Assembly (NCBI RefSeq): GCF_014905175.1
Contig: NC_057788.1
Location: 6,820,001 to 6,884,000, forward strand
Source of the DNA: Aphidius gifuensis
Lineage: Eukaryota; Arthropoda; Insecta; Hymenoptera; Braconidae
Direction of reading: 5' to 3'
Length of the DNA: 64,000 nucleotides
Shown here in pieces: positions 1 through 11,928 of the stretch. The translations under genes and the position numbers were made by a program. Positions within the stretch are counted from its first letter, which is position 1. Every line of letters starts with the position of its first letter. The notes under the pieces are model-generated. The model saw nothing but the letters and a program-made list of their open reading frames with translations, was not told the origin of the DNA and did no database searches.

Positions 1-3000
1 GTTGTTCGTGAACAAGAGTGAAAAGAAAGAAAAAAATAATTTAATTCTTTTTAGCTTAACAAGAGGTTCGTGAGTATTCAAAAGATTTTTTTTTTTTATT
101 GTCCTTCAAAATACCAAGCCTAAGTCAACATCATATGTATTTTTTTTTTTCTAATTTTTTTCCAATACTTATAAGCTTGTAAAAAAAATAAAAATGAATA
201 TATTTATTTAAAAAAAATATATAATAGATCGAAAAAATGATCTCGTATTTCTAATAGAAGTTATTTATTTTTATTTTTCATTTAGCAAAATTTTCACACT
301 TGATATTTTACATTGAGATATAATTTTGAGAAATGAAAATCAACAGGAAGTATTGGGTGTTGAATATATATTCAACAAAAAATAAAAAGAAACAAGACAT
401 CTGGTGAATATAAAAATAGAAAATAAAATTTTATAAGAAAACTAAACAATCTGTCAGCATTATAATCAATATTGAAATCATAAATACTAAATAAAAAATT
501 ATATACAATATTGTTATGTTGCAAACACACCTTTTATTACGGGACGGAAGTTTAGATTTCATGATTATATAGTTACGAAACATTTTGAGATTAAAATCTC
601 AATAGATGCATGTATTTGCGTTTTTTTATTTTGACATATATATTGCACACACGATGAGAATACTTTGATTTTGAAAAAAATAAATAAATATAAATAAAAA
701 AAAGAAGAAAAAAAAAAACCCAAGCTAGATGTAAGCTTTGTTGATCATTATCTTAATTTTTATATTGTTGATGGTCAAACGAATCGTCTATTATACTTAA
801 ACCACAACAAATTCTACGAACAAAAAAAATAACCATTTAACAATGACCTTTTTTTTATACCTTTTTCCACACACTGATATAAATTTTTTACTTTGAATTT
901 ATTTCCTGAACGTGCCAACTGCAATTCACTCATTTGAATTTTCTTTTTAATCTTATAATCTTTTTAATTTTCTTTTTCAAATTGAAGATAATATAAATGT
1001 ATAAATTTCTTTTCTTGTGATTTTTAAATATACTGCATACTGCGTACAGTGAATTATATATGAAAAATTACTTGAATTATATTTTTAAAATCAGATTTTA
1101 TGAAAAATGAAAAAAAGAGAAAGGGAGAGATGGAGAAATTCTTTGCTCGAGTTCCCAGATGACGGGGCACTAGGACATGTATATGATATCTTGGTGAAAT
1201 GATTTTCAATGGCGACAGAATTTGACAGTGGGCGTCTTGGGATCAGATTAATGACATCATAAACCCAATAAAATATCACCGTAGATACCAACAATGCGGG
1301 CGAATCCCCAGGGAATCCATACTCAAAAAAAAAAAATATATACTTTTTCGTTATTTGATTTCATCTTCTTTCTTCCATTTCACTTTTTTATATAATTTTA
1401 TTTATTTTCTTTCATATATTTTTTTTTCGATTTATATATTTATTTTCTATCATCTTCTTTTTATTTTTTAACTGATGGATGATGCAAATAACTGTGCTGT
1501 AAGTTTGACGCAACCATGAAACACAGTCACCCTCTTAAAATGTCCGAGCACTTTTCACAGCAGGTGGTTTTGTAATTTCTTATATATATTTTTTTATATA
1601 TACTGTGGTCGCACAGGTACTCCAGTAAAAATATAGAAATAATAATATAAATCTTGGACAATCAAAAGTTGCTCATCTCGAAATTTTTTAAATAAAAAAT
1701 TTTATTGAAATAACATTTCTGCGTCAATTTCTTATTTTATCTATAGTTGCGTATAATTTTTTTTTTTTTTATATTTATTTATTGGATCACCTGGAAACTC
1801 AGTGAGTGGTCTTCTCATAAAAAAATTCCACATTGTCCTGGGGAGTTGAGTTAGACAAGAAAAAAAAAAAGGGCGTCCATGAGTCAGCACTTATGCAAAA
1901 CAAGCGTAAACGTTCGTTTTGTTAGTTGAATTAGTTCGTTGTGGAATCCAGGATATTTTTTTATTTATTTCATTTTACCTTGTTTGAGACCTCCCTTCAA
2001 AATATAACCAGTCATTCTCCATTTGTGGATGCATGTACTGTACTTGTGAGGTTTTTATTGAAAAAATATGAGAGTTGAAGAGAGAAAAAAAGTCTAGTGA
2101 GGGTGATTTTTGCATGTCACGTGGGCAAACGGGCGCGATCTGAATGCTTCAGTCGTTTGAAAATAAAAAAAAAAAAAATAATAAAGAAAAAAAACCAGAT
2201 TTAGTCGACCACCATGACATTGTAGAGCGACTAATCTCGATCAACTCGAATGTCAAACAATAATTTTCTCCCAGCGAGAAAAAATAAATAAAAAAAACTT
2301 CATAATGAATTGAAAAAGAAAAAAAAAAGGATACCAAAGATTTTAGATTACATGACGAGAATACAAGAAGAAAAAATAATAATAATAAAAAAGAGAAATG
2401 AGAAATGAGGGGAAGAAATAGTAAAAATTTATTGTAGAGAAATTTTGGAAGAAAAAAATAAATGTAAATGTCTTGTTGGTGTTGCAGAAGGTGTTCTTTT
2501 AAATATGCGTAGATAATTCGAAACATTTTTTTTTTTTTTTTTCTTTTCTCTATATACAAGGATATAACATCTTTTTTTTTTCTTATTTATTTTATGACTT
2601 AAGTGGTGATATTTCAGGGGTCACTTATAAAACCAGGTCAGTAAGTCCTTGAATTTCTTGGAACTTGTTTTAGCCATTAGAAAAATGAATGATTGTTCAA
2701 AGCAGAACGAATGTATCTATTCATTGAAGGGATGAAAAAGAAAATGGAAAATGATAAAAAAAAAAAAATACCGTTAGAAAAAAATAAAAACTAATGGTCA
2801 AATGATACCGTTAGGTTGTTGAACATTGTTTGAAAGATTTTAATGGTTTTTTTTTTTCAGGGGGTAGTTAAAATCGCAGGCAATGTCTCAAGGTTTATGG
2901 CGCCAATATCTATTACAATATAATACAAATTTTTAACCTTGGTTTTTGAATAATATAAATGTCAATGTAATTTCTACGCAGCGAAGAAAAAAAAAAAAAA

Positions 3001-6000
3001 ACTAATATTTATGATGCTTGAAAAAAGACATTTACTTAAAACTTGAAAAGGTAAAAAGAAAAAAAAAATAGTGAAATCAAAAAAATAATTAAGAAAGAGA
3101 AAAAAAGAAGATGCAAGTAAATTCAAGGTGTGTGTATGCGAATTAAAATTTTAGATGACATGCATTCATGTTGTTGAGTAAATGTCATTTTGTCAATTTG
3201 AGATATCGATATATCATTGACCTCATCATGACCCTGACAATCATTTGTGCAAACGATATTATTTACTGCAATATATATAACCACATGAACATACATTTAG
3301 ACTCTCTCTCGTTGATTGCACCACACGAGTTTCACTCTCTGTCAAATGATCCAACTTTGCACCGCGGGATTCCACGAACAATTTGCGATATCTTATCAAA
3401 CCTTTTTTTTTTCTTATATATACATTAAAAAAAAATAAAACAAAATTTAACAACCGACAATATCAGAATGATAATGCAATAAACATGAGTATGATACTGA
3501 TGATATTAATAATTGTAACTTTATGTTTATTATAAATTTTATTTATAATTTCTTTTTTATTTTTAAATAAAAAGAAAAAAAGAAATTCTTATTTCTATCA
3601 TTGATATCAATTCTTGGGGAAATTGAATAAGAACGTAATTGGAATTTGTATGAGATGCTTTATAAAATTAAATGAAGAAAAAAAAATAAAAAGGAACCAA
3701 GGGTTGCTTGATAGAGGAACCATTTCGTGAATGTTGCACGAATGATCTCATGGTGTGCTAGCACTGTGGGAGTCTAATAAGATGTAACTAAATTATGATT
3801 GGATTCATCATTGCTGTTAGGAGAATTTAAATTGTCAATTATACACTCGTGAGTTATTTATTTATAAGTTTATTAATGGACAATAGTTATTCAGTCCAAT
3901 GGTTGTTCTATATTAAGCGTGATATACCATGATTTTTAAATGAATTATTGCCAACTGTTGCTGAGCAAATTTAAAATATAAATATCATCATATAATGTGC
4001 TTCATTTCAATTTATTTATAATACTTATTATTTTATCAATAATTATTGCATTGATTACAATTACAATTTAATATTATATGTAATATAATAAATAAAATAA
4101 ATTTATTTATGTTGTAATTAATAAAATAAATAATCATGATTAAATAATTTATTTATATAATTAATTATAATATTAACATTCATATTAATACTATTCAATT
4201 AAATAATTATATTTAATTAATAATAATAGATTAATAATTTAAATTAAATTATAATTTATTTCTTTTATTAATATAATTAATTAATAAATTTATATATATA
4301 TATAATATCCATCAATTTATTTACTTTTAATGTTTTAGACATTGATTAAAACAACAATATTATATATGAACAAAAAAAATAAATTTATATGTGAATAAAT
4401 AAATAAAATAATCATGATTTATTTGTTTAAAAATTATACGCATTAAAATTCTTCTTTTTTTTTTTTTTTTAATTTAATATCAATTAACTATTTTTATATT
4501 TTTCTTTAGAATAATAAAAATTAAATTTTATTTATTTTTCTTGTAAATAATATAATATCAAATTTTTTAAATAAAAAAAATTTATTATCGTTGTTTTTGT
4601 TTATCTCTAATGTTATTTTATGTTTTTTTTTTTTTAATTAAAAAATATATTTTTAACGATAACTATTTGAATATAATTTAAAGAAAAAAAATTGATAATA
4701 AAAATATATATAAATTGAAAAGAAAAAATAACAAGAAAATTGTGATTTAAATAAATAAATCAATGGTCTCATGAAAAATAAATAGTTACTAACATAATAT
4801 TAGTAATGATATGTAAAGTTTCATTGAAAAATATTATTACAATAATATTTCTCAGAATTGAGACTAACAAAAGAGAGAAAGAAGATGAAGAAAAAAATAA
4901 TTAAAATAAGAAAAAATAAATTTGCAAGTGAGTTATATTGAAATTGTCAACAATGAAAAAAAAAATCAGTTGTCAAATGACAATGTTAAAAGTAACTTTG
5001 TTTAGCAAACCTATAATTTTAATAAAAAAATAAAATAATAATATAATACCGTTCTTTTTAAATTACAAATATAAAATTATATTTTTTATTTAAAAAGATT
5101 AACGAAGGTTTGAATCCAATAGATAGTATAATAATCAAAAGATAAAAAAAGTTTTTATTCGTTTTTTTTCAGAAGCTGATTGAGATGTCTTGGATCATTT
5201 ACCGGTTGGGTTGATTCAGGGTCTAGGTAACTAATCAGATCAATCAGAGAGAAAATGATCGTGACTTTGAATCATCATCCAGCTCAGATAGATCCATGAA
5301 AAATATATAAATAATATTATATACCTGCATCACAACGGTTGGCCCTCGTGACCGCAAATCGAATTAAGAATTCGATTTAAAACAACATGACTTTTAGAGA
5401 TACACATTGCAAATTTATATATTAAAAAAAATAAAATGTTGATATACAAATGATAATTTAATATTTAAAAAAAAATATAATATTAAAATAATAATGATAA
5501 TAATGAAATAAACTAAAGCAAAAAGATCCTGAATAATTTGTTTTTATATTTTATCTTTTTTCAAAGAGTAGAGAGACAGTTGGTGAATAAAAAAAAAATA
5601 TCGAAATATTTCTGTTATGAATTAAAGTAATATTGTATCTTCTTGGTGGTCTTTGTTCTAAATTTCTAAATTTAATTTGGGTTTATATTAGAAACGAAAA
5701 AAAAAAAAAAGATAGAAAAATTAGCAAAATTTTACTGTTAACTTTTTTTTTTTTTTGTTTTTTCTTTGTAGAATTGATAGAGTTTATTTTTCGACAGTTA
5801 AATATTTAGACTGGGTTGAAAATCAACATGAGAATTTTTTTTTTTTTGATAGGTATAAGAATGACTGAGTGTCATTTGTCATTGAGGATGGACCCTGATA
5901 GACACGCTCAACGAAAAATATTTAGAAAAAAAAAAAAAAAACGTTTTGACAAGGGTGGTTCTCAAGAGCCTTGGCAAACGTTTCATAAAAAAATCGAACG

Positions 6001-6566
6001 TTTTGACTTCTTTACAATGATTTTAAATTATCAACTTAAAAAAATGAATAAAAGCACAAAAAATATTTTCAAAGGCGTGGTTAAATTCTCACACACAAAA
6101 TATAATTTTTTTTTATTATGGTCTATATGGCTAATTTTTGGTCGACTCTTTCTGCTTGGTTTTTTTTTTTTTTTTTTTCGATAATATAATAAGTTAAAAA
6201 TATGAGGTATTCTTTTGGGATAAATATTATTGGAAATTATTATTTGTATGTGAAAACAAAAGGGACATTAAATAATGGTAATTCATTTGATGGTATATCA
6301 TGAGTTATACGTATCATGTATCAAGTTACACAGTAAGAGCAATTGAAAGGCTCGCGTGGATTTAACGTAATAAATGATGAAGATTGCTAAATGAAACTTA
6401 TCAAAATAAAATTGTACCAAATGCTGTACAATTATTATTTTGACAATACTGATAATGATTATTATTTTAAAAATCTTGAACTAATTAACATCAAGCTTGA
6501 GTTGATATATACTTCGTTTTGACATTATTGAAATAAAATTAGAATAAAAAAATACAAGTGTCTTAC
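1..6566. other. AT-rich non-coding DNA, no gene seen
   Basis: No convincing coding exon was found. Sequence is dominated by A/T runs, with extremely AT-rich stretches around 3960-5160. Islands of more balanced composition lie near 1140-1320, 1790-2200, 2590-2720, 3120-3420, 5160-5390 and 5860-6010. These may be regulatory elements or unrecognised non-coding exons. Open frames at 2149-2559 (minus) and 5816-6184 (plus) are Lys/Phe-rich low-complexity translations of poly-A/T and are not treated as genes. Confidence 0.6.
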
Positions 6567-7860
6567 CTTTCTGAAGAACATGTTGCAGCAAATCAGCTCT
6601 TTATGTCTGAAGATGGTTCAGGATGATCATCAGGTAGTCTGCTACTAATCACATCACTTCACTTTTCACTCGTACAATTTTTACTCACTATCTGTAACAA
6701 ATATTTTACAAAAAATGATATTAATTATTATTGCTTTAGATAATTAGATAATTTTCAAGGATAATATCAATATTAATAAAATAAAAGAATAATATTAATA
6801 ACAATTGCTTATTTATTAATATCATATTGATATTATTAAATATGTTAGAATGAAAAAATTAAAACAAACGTACCACTTATCAATGTCAGCATCAGCATTG
6901 TTTCATCAACAATTTACAGCTTTATTTTTTTTTTTCTTCCACCGCAGTATGTCATTTTGTTTCAATATCAAGTATCTTGACGTCATGGTTTTTGAAATTG
7001 TATTTGAATAATGACTTTGTCATGATTGAATTTAGGACAACTGTAACGATGAAAAACAAAATAATTAATCAAATAGTCAATCATTGTGTAATTAAAAAAA
7101 CACTTAAAATACTTACTCTACTCGAGCACAACCTTTGCTTCATGATTTATCAGCGATGCTTCACTCTATTCTCGCTTTTTTAACACTTGCATTTGATGAA
7201 TCTATTATCAGCTGATGCTTAGCTTCAATATCGTCCACTTATCATCCAAATAAACAATCTATGACCTGTAATTTAAATCAAACATGTATTAGCAAAGAAT
7301 CATTGAAAAGCTTAATCAATATTGAAGTATAAATGATTTATCTTTTTATTACACAAAAATCATAAGAAGAATATGAACCAATTGATTGAGTATCCCAACC
7401 AGCCCCAACAATGCTCCAAAATATTTTGTTTATCAATTTCACTTCTTTTACAACCAAACATAAATTCAACATATCATTTGCATTTAATTAATTAATTCAC
7501 TATTGTTTATTTATTTAATTAATTGTTTAAACAATGTTAAAGCAGAATATGAACGTTTACGAACCTTCACTTCAGCTTGCTCCAACTTTTTACTCCAAAA
7601 TTTATCAGCGTATTTTGTCGTGCTCTGACCTCACTGCCAACAGAAACAATGTCCATTTTTTTTATAAAACTACTATTTATTTACAATCACAATGTTTATC
7701 ACGGATTAATTGACCGATTAAAATCAAATTTATTATTTATTTGATTATTATGACGCCGTAAAATTGAGAGAGACCGACGCTCAGCATGATGCAACAGTAT
7801 GATACGGTTTACCCAAATGGCGGCTATAAACTGAGACTGCGCAGTATAAACAAGAATGTC
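6567..7860 (-). ncRNA. Spliced minus-strand transcript, left arm of an inverted pair
   Basis: A chain of good splice signals on the minus strand outlines a multi-exon RNA. Exon 1 runs from about 7860 to 7565 (donor GTTCGT, or GTGAAG slightly earlier). Exon 2 is 7265-7117 (acceptor ATTACAG, donor GTAAGTAT). Exon 3 is 7040-6874 (acceptor CGTTACAG, donor GTACGT). Exon 4 is 6691-6567 (acceptor TTGTTACAG, donor GTAAGAC), so more exons probably follow. Exon 2 has stops in all frames. Exon 3 holds one 23-codon ORF. The whole arrangement is mirrored on the plus strand at 8112-8960, with clear sequence similarity in exons 2 and 3 and around most splice sites. A GCCGCCATTT motif (YY1/Pho-like, 7824-7815) sits near the presumed start. 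Non-coding or micropeptide RNA is my inference; a degraded long-inverted-repeat mobile element is the main alternative. Confidence 0.45.
6952..7023 (-). CDS. Micro-ORF, 23 codons, in exon 3 of the minus-strand transcript
   Basis: An ATG at 7023-7021 opens 23 codons ending TGA at 6954-6952. The translation begins MTKSLFKYNFKNH and ends DIETK. The inverted partner at 8709-8777 gives MTRLLFKYNFKDH and ends EIKTS, with a 3-nt length difference that keeps frame. A TAG closes the same frame just upstream across the splice junction, so the peptide would start at this ATG. Substitutions between the copies are mostly amino-acid changing, so DNA-level homology alone could explain the resemblance. Coding status is unproven. 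Confidence 0.22.
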   Translation of the reverse strand: MTKSLFKYNFKNHDVKILDIETK

Positions 7861-8154
7861 TAGTGAGAAAGTTAGTTATTATTTTATCAATTAAAATGTC
7901 ACTAGGCTTTTTTTCTTTTTTTATAAAACAATTAATTCATATAAAAGTGATTAAAATAAACAATAAATAATCAATAATTCATAATTAAACAATAAACAAT
8001 GCAATATCTGGTATTGTAATTAAATAAATTGACAATGAAAATATATGGAAAAAAAGAAAACACAACTAGCGCTATTTGGCGGGAAAAATATACACTAACG
8101 TCCGCATTAGAACATTCTTGTAACTACATTGTCATAGCTTATTACCGCCATTTT
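7815..8154. promoter_or_regulatory. Candidate shared bidirectional promoter region of the inverted pair
   Basis: Between the two inverted arms lie mirrored motifs: ACATTCTTGT on the minus strand at 7859-7850 and on the plus strand at 8112-8121, and CCGCCATTT on the minus strand at 7823-7815 and on the plus strand at 8145-8153. GCCATNTT-type sites are bound by YY1/Pleiohomeotic in animals and often sit at transcription starts. No clear TATA boxes are placed at matching distance. Promoter function is inferred only from the symmetry and from flanking splice chains pointing outward. Confidence 0.35.
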
Positions 8155-8960
8155 CTCTCGGTTTTTATGTCTCCAGCTGAGCTTTATTTACAATGTGTGT
8201 TATCAATCCCAAAATAGTAAAGTTGATTGCATTCAGTCAATTAAACAATTATGATAATTAATAATTAATTTTTTTATCATATCAATGTTTAAATGTCAAA
8301 GTCTCGCTGCTAATGAAATAATTGACAAAAAATATTGTAATTCAAGAACATTATTGATGGTAAATATTGATTTATTTCTATCAAATATTTTCATTGACAT
8401 CTTGCTAATACATTTTGCCAAAAAATACAGGTTATCAATTGTTCATTTGGATTATAAGTTGACAATAATAAAGCTAACCATTAGCTGATCATGGATTCAT
8501 CAAAACCAACTGTTAAAAAACCATCATGACATCTCTGACATCAGTGTACATCACTGATAAATCATAGACCAAAAGCCAACACAATGTCAAGCTGAAGTTT
8601 ATACGTGTATTTATTTAAGTTTTTTTTTAAAATGAAACAATGATTGACTATTGAATTTATTATTTTAATTATTTTGTTTTTATCATTGCAGTTTTCGTGA
8701 ATTTACTAATGACAAGGTTATTATTCAAATACAATTTCAAAGATCATTTCAAGATGATTGAAATCAAAACATCATGACATCCTGTGTTGACAGGAAGAAA
8801 AAGAAACTGAAAATGTACCAATTGATGAAACAATCATGATGCTAACAGTCACAAGTAGTAAGTTTATTTTAAATTTTCTTAATTTTTTTGATGAAAAAAA
8901 TATTCTATTCAGTATAAGTAAAATATCAAGACAAAGTTGTCCAAAAATACAGTGAGTGAT
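8112..8960 (+). ncRNA. Spliced plus-strand transcript, right arm of the inverted pair
   Basis: This is the plus-strand mirror of the unit at 6567-7860. Exon 1 ends at 8216 (donor GTAAAG). Exon 2 starts at 8431 (acceptor AATACAG) and ends at about 8596 or 8604, where the donor is weak (GTTTAT or GTGTAT) while the minus copy has a perfect GTAAGT. Exon 3 is 8692-8857 (acceptor CATTGCAG, donor GTAAGT). Exon 4 would start at 8953 after AATACAG. Exon 3 is 166 nt against 167 nt in the mirror copy and shares runs such as TATTCAAATACAATTTCAAA. Exon 2 shares TCATTTGGAT-like and GCTGATNATRGATTCATCAAA-like blocks. It could also be a distant 5' part of the receptor gene downstream, but the paired paralogy makes an independent RNA more likely. 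Confidence 0.42.
8709..8777 (+). CDS. Micro-ORF, 22 codons, in exon 3 of the plus-strand transcript
   Basis: An ATG at 8709 opens 22 codons to a TGA at 8775-8777, starting MTRLLFKYNFKDH. It matches the minus-strand ORF at 7023-6952 in start, near-identical length and core LFKYNFK. The peptide is small and basic, with no signal peptide or membrane segment visible. It may be a conserved micropeptide or only a by-product of exon-level DNA homology. Confidence 0.22.
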   Translation: MTRLLFKYNFKDHFKMIEIKTS

Positions 8961-11881
8961 CTTAATTTTTACAATTTAATAACACTATGAATTATTTAGA
9001 ATATTTAAAAACATTGCTAAACAATTGGTTTAGAAATTGATGAAATTAATTTCAAAACATTTAATAATTTTAATATGATATTAATATCAACAATGATTGA
9101 TCATGCTATTTATCAATTTTTTGTGATGATGATTAACTCGGGTTGTAAATTCATCAGGATTATAAGATCACATTTGTATTCAAATATAAAATATAGAATG
9201 AATTAGTGTTAAAAAAATGATAAAAAAAAAAAGGATGCTAGTTTATGAAGAGCAGCTTGGCAGACAATAACATTTGATTGATCAGGCAATATGGTTCGTC
9301 TGCCCCCTGGAGTTTGCACATATTATACACAGATCAACTCGAGAATATAAAAAATTAATAAATATAATATAGCTATAGATTGAGATGCACCCATTAATTT
9401 ATTCGAAAGGCATATCGTAACCCTCAACATAGAAAAACTTATACACGTTATATACCTACTCGGAATTTTCTCTGTTTGTCGATCAAACGTTATTATATTA
9501 TAATAAATTACGAGACATAAATAATAATATTTAAAAAAATCAAATAAATATATAGATTCAATTTATCTTTATATATGAATAGGATAAAAAATTTTCATGC
9601 AAAATGTTAAAGTTGATGTGTTCAAGAATGAAAATATGTACAACGAGTAAATTTTATATGATGCAGGTGGATGTGTGGTAGCCACGAACGACAAAAGAAA
9701 CGTGACACGATGTTGGTACATAGAAAGTCAGAACGTCTTCGTCCTGGTTTAATATAAGAACGACTTGGTCTTGCCGCAAAGGGAGCGCTCCCTCGATTTC
9801 TCGTGGTCTTTTCAGTGCCACCCACCTGGCATTGAAAATACCAAGAGGATGCTTTGCGAATATTGTCGGGGGCACAACCCGGTGGCACAAGTAGCAAGGG
9901 CAACCGCAATACGCGTCTGTCTTATAGCTTTTATTTTATTGAACAAAAAAAAATATAATTCTTTTTATTTTTTTTATTTTTAATACTCATCCAAACACAC
10001 ATTCACTCACTGCTTTAAATAATAATAATACTATATTATTTTTTTTATTTAAAATCATAAAAATAAAAAATAAAAATGGACACCCAATAAGTTTAAATCA
10101 TACAAGAAATATATAAAGTAATATCTTCGTCTATACACGCGTGGTTTAAAACACAACCGCAATCACAATTTTTTAAATGAGAAAAATTTTTGTAATAAAC
10201 AAAAAATACAATAATAATAACTATTAAATATTTAAACTAAAAAAATACTTTTAAAATATAAAATCATCGCATGGAATATATATTTTTGTCAATGTTAAAC
10301 TTCCGGTTCACATGGAATGATATCTTTTCTTAATCCTTATAAATTGAATTTAACCGTTGATGTTAAAAAATCAAGAGAAGAAAAAAAAATATATATATGA
10401 AAAAAAAAAGGGGAGTTGATTCAAGAATATGATGAACCAACATATAGAAAATAAAATAAGTATATACCAGGTGCTCATAGTTGGCATATAAGGAGGCGTC
10501 CAAAAGCAGTGCGTGTCATTAGAGATTTTGAAAAGACGTGACAAATGATTTTCTGTCTGATCTTGAATGCAACATTGGCGCCCCGTATCGTTGCTACTCG
10601 TTTGTTTGTGGTCACACATTGTCAATAAAAATATTCAGCAATACGACGAATATAAAATACACATATATAAAAATATATATTTCTTTTTCGAATAATATAT
10701 TTCATGTGGATATATATTTTTGAGAATGCTGATTCGTCATGGATCCTCGAGGGATGTTTTGACGTTTGGTTGACGAGCGCGATTGTCCTTCAGGGCATTT
10801 GCAACATTTCAAGTACATTTTATTATGTCCTTAAATCTCGCATAAGTTGAACTATAAATTTTTTTTTTTTCATGTGTATTAGACACATAAATAAAATATA
10901 CTTGACAAAAAAAAAAGAACAATTATAATTGCTTAAATATGTTACAGTATCAGACCACCCAATGTGATGAAAATATATTTATCAACTTGTCAATTTAATG
11001 GTTAATGTAATTTACCAATTACATTAGTTCTATATATGTTTATTAAGATAAGAATTTAAAATATAATAATAAATTAAACAAGTGTGTGTGTTCTGTGATC
11101 ATTGAGATCTTTAATATAACCGCTCACAAACGTATCACGTATCCAAAGATTTTAACCAAGACTCAACAGTTGATTCAACGCTAATCGTTCACGTTTTTGC
11201 CATAACGTCCAATTCACAACGACCCGGCTACTTTTTACGGCATTGTTTGTATATCCTAAGGATCGCTATCTTGAACTCTTAACTAGTTTTGTGTACAGTA
11301 GCATCATGCGTATTTTTTTTTCTTTTATTTTGTTTAAGACTTTCAACTTGTGTCTTGTTGCACTGTATCTTTTTTAACTTCTTCATACCGCCTGCTTTTT
11401 TTTTATTTCATTTTTTTTTTTATTCAAGTTACTTTGTTTGTTGTTTAATAGCGCATTTGTGTGTTGTGAATGATATACACCGACTGCATCATGAACTCAT
11501 GCATTGCACATGAAATATCAGTAATAAAAATTTGTTTTTTATTTTTTTACCCTCGGGAAGTATTTTGTAAATGCCATTTAAAATGCATAAATATATACTC
11601 TGATAATATAAAAATTAAAAATAGAAAAAATATTTAAGGTGTGAAAATATGCTATTGATAAATTTTTACATTTTGCATTTGACAAATTAATATAAAAATA
11701 TTAAAAGTAAATAAAAGTCAATGTATACACAATCAACACAAAGATGTGAGGAAAAAAATAAAAAATAAAAAATATATGTTGGATTAGGAAAAGCGTTAAG
11801 TGGCCTTTAATATTTTTACAGTGTAGATGTCAACAGAGTGCTCACTAGCTAGATGGATGACTTCCTTTTTTTTGCTTACAG

Positions 11882-11928
11882 CATCATCACAATATATATA
11901 CATATTTATTTAATGTATAAATTTAAAG
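11882..11928 (+). other. Possible 47-nt non-coding microexon
   Basis: A pyrimidine-rich acceptor (CTTCC, T-run, GCTTACAG, ending 11881) is followed 47 nt later by an AAAG/GTACGTTT donor at 11929. The enclosed sequence is AT-rich and non-coding in character. It could be an internal 5'UTR or long non-coding RNA exon; poly-T tracts make chance acceptors common here, so support is weak. Confidence 0.15.

Noticed and set aside
2149..2559. 136-codon minus-strand frame
   Set aside because: Translation of poly-A/T tracts (long Phe and Lys runs); no motif or conservation signal.
4000..4320. Very AT-rich stretch resembling mitochondrial control-region DNA
   Set aside because: No mitochondrial genes, tRNAs or long tandem repeats; it grades smoothly into ordinary A/T-rich intergenic sequence.
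5816..6184. 122-codon plus-strand frame
   Set aside because: Lys/Phe-rich low complexity bounded by homopolymers; no recognised family.
9622..9909. 95-codon minus-strand frame in a GC-richer island
   Set aside because: No splice partner, no recognisable domain, and an alternative frame is open over the same island, so openness here reflects composition.
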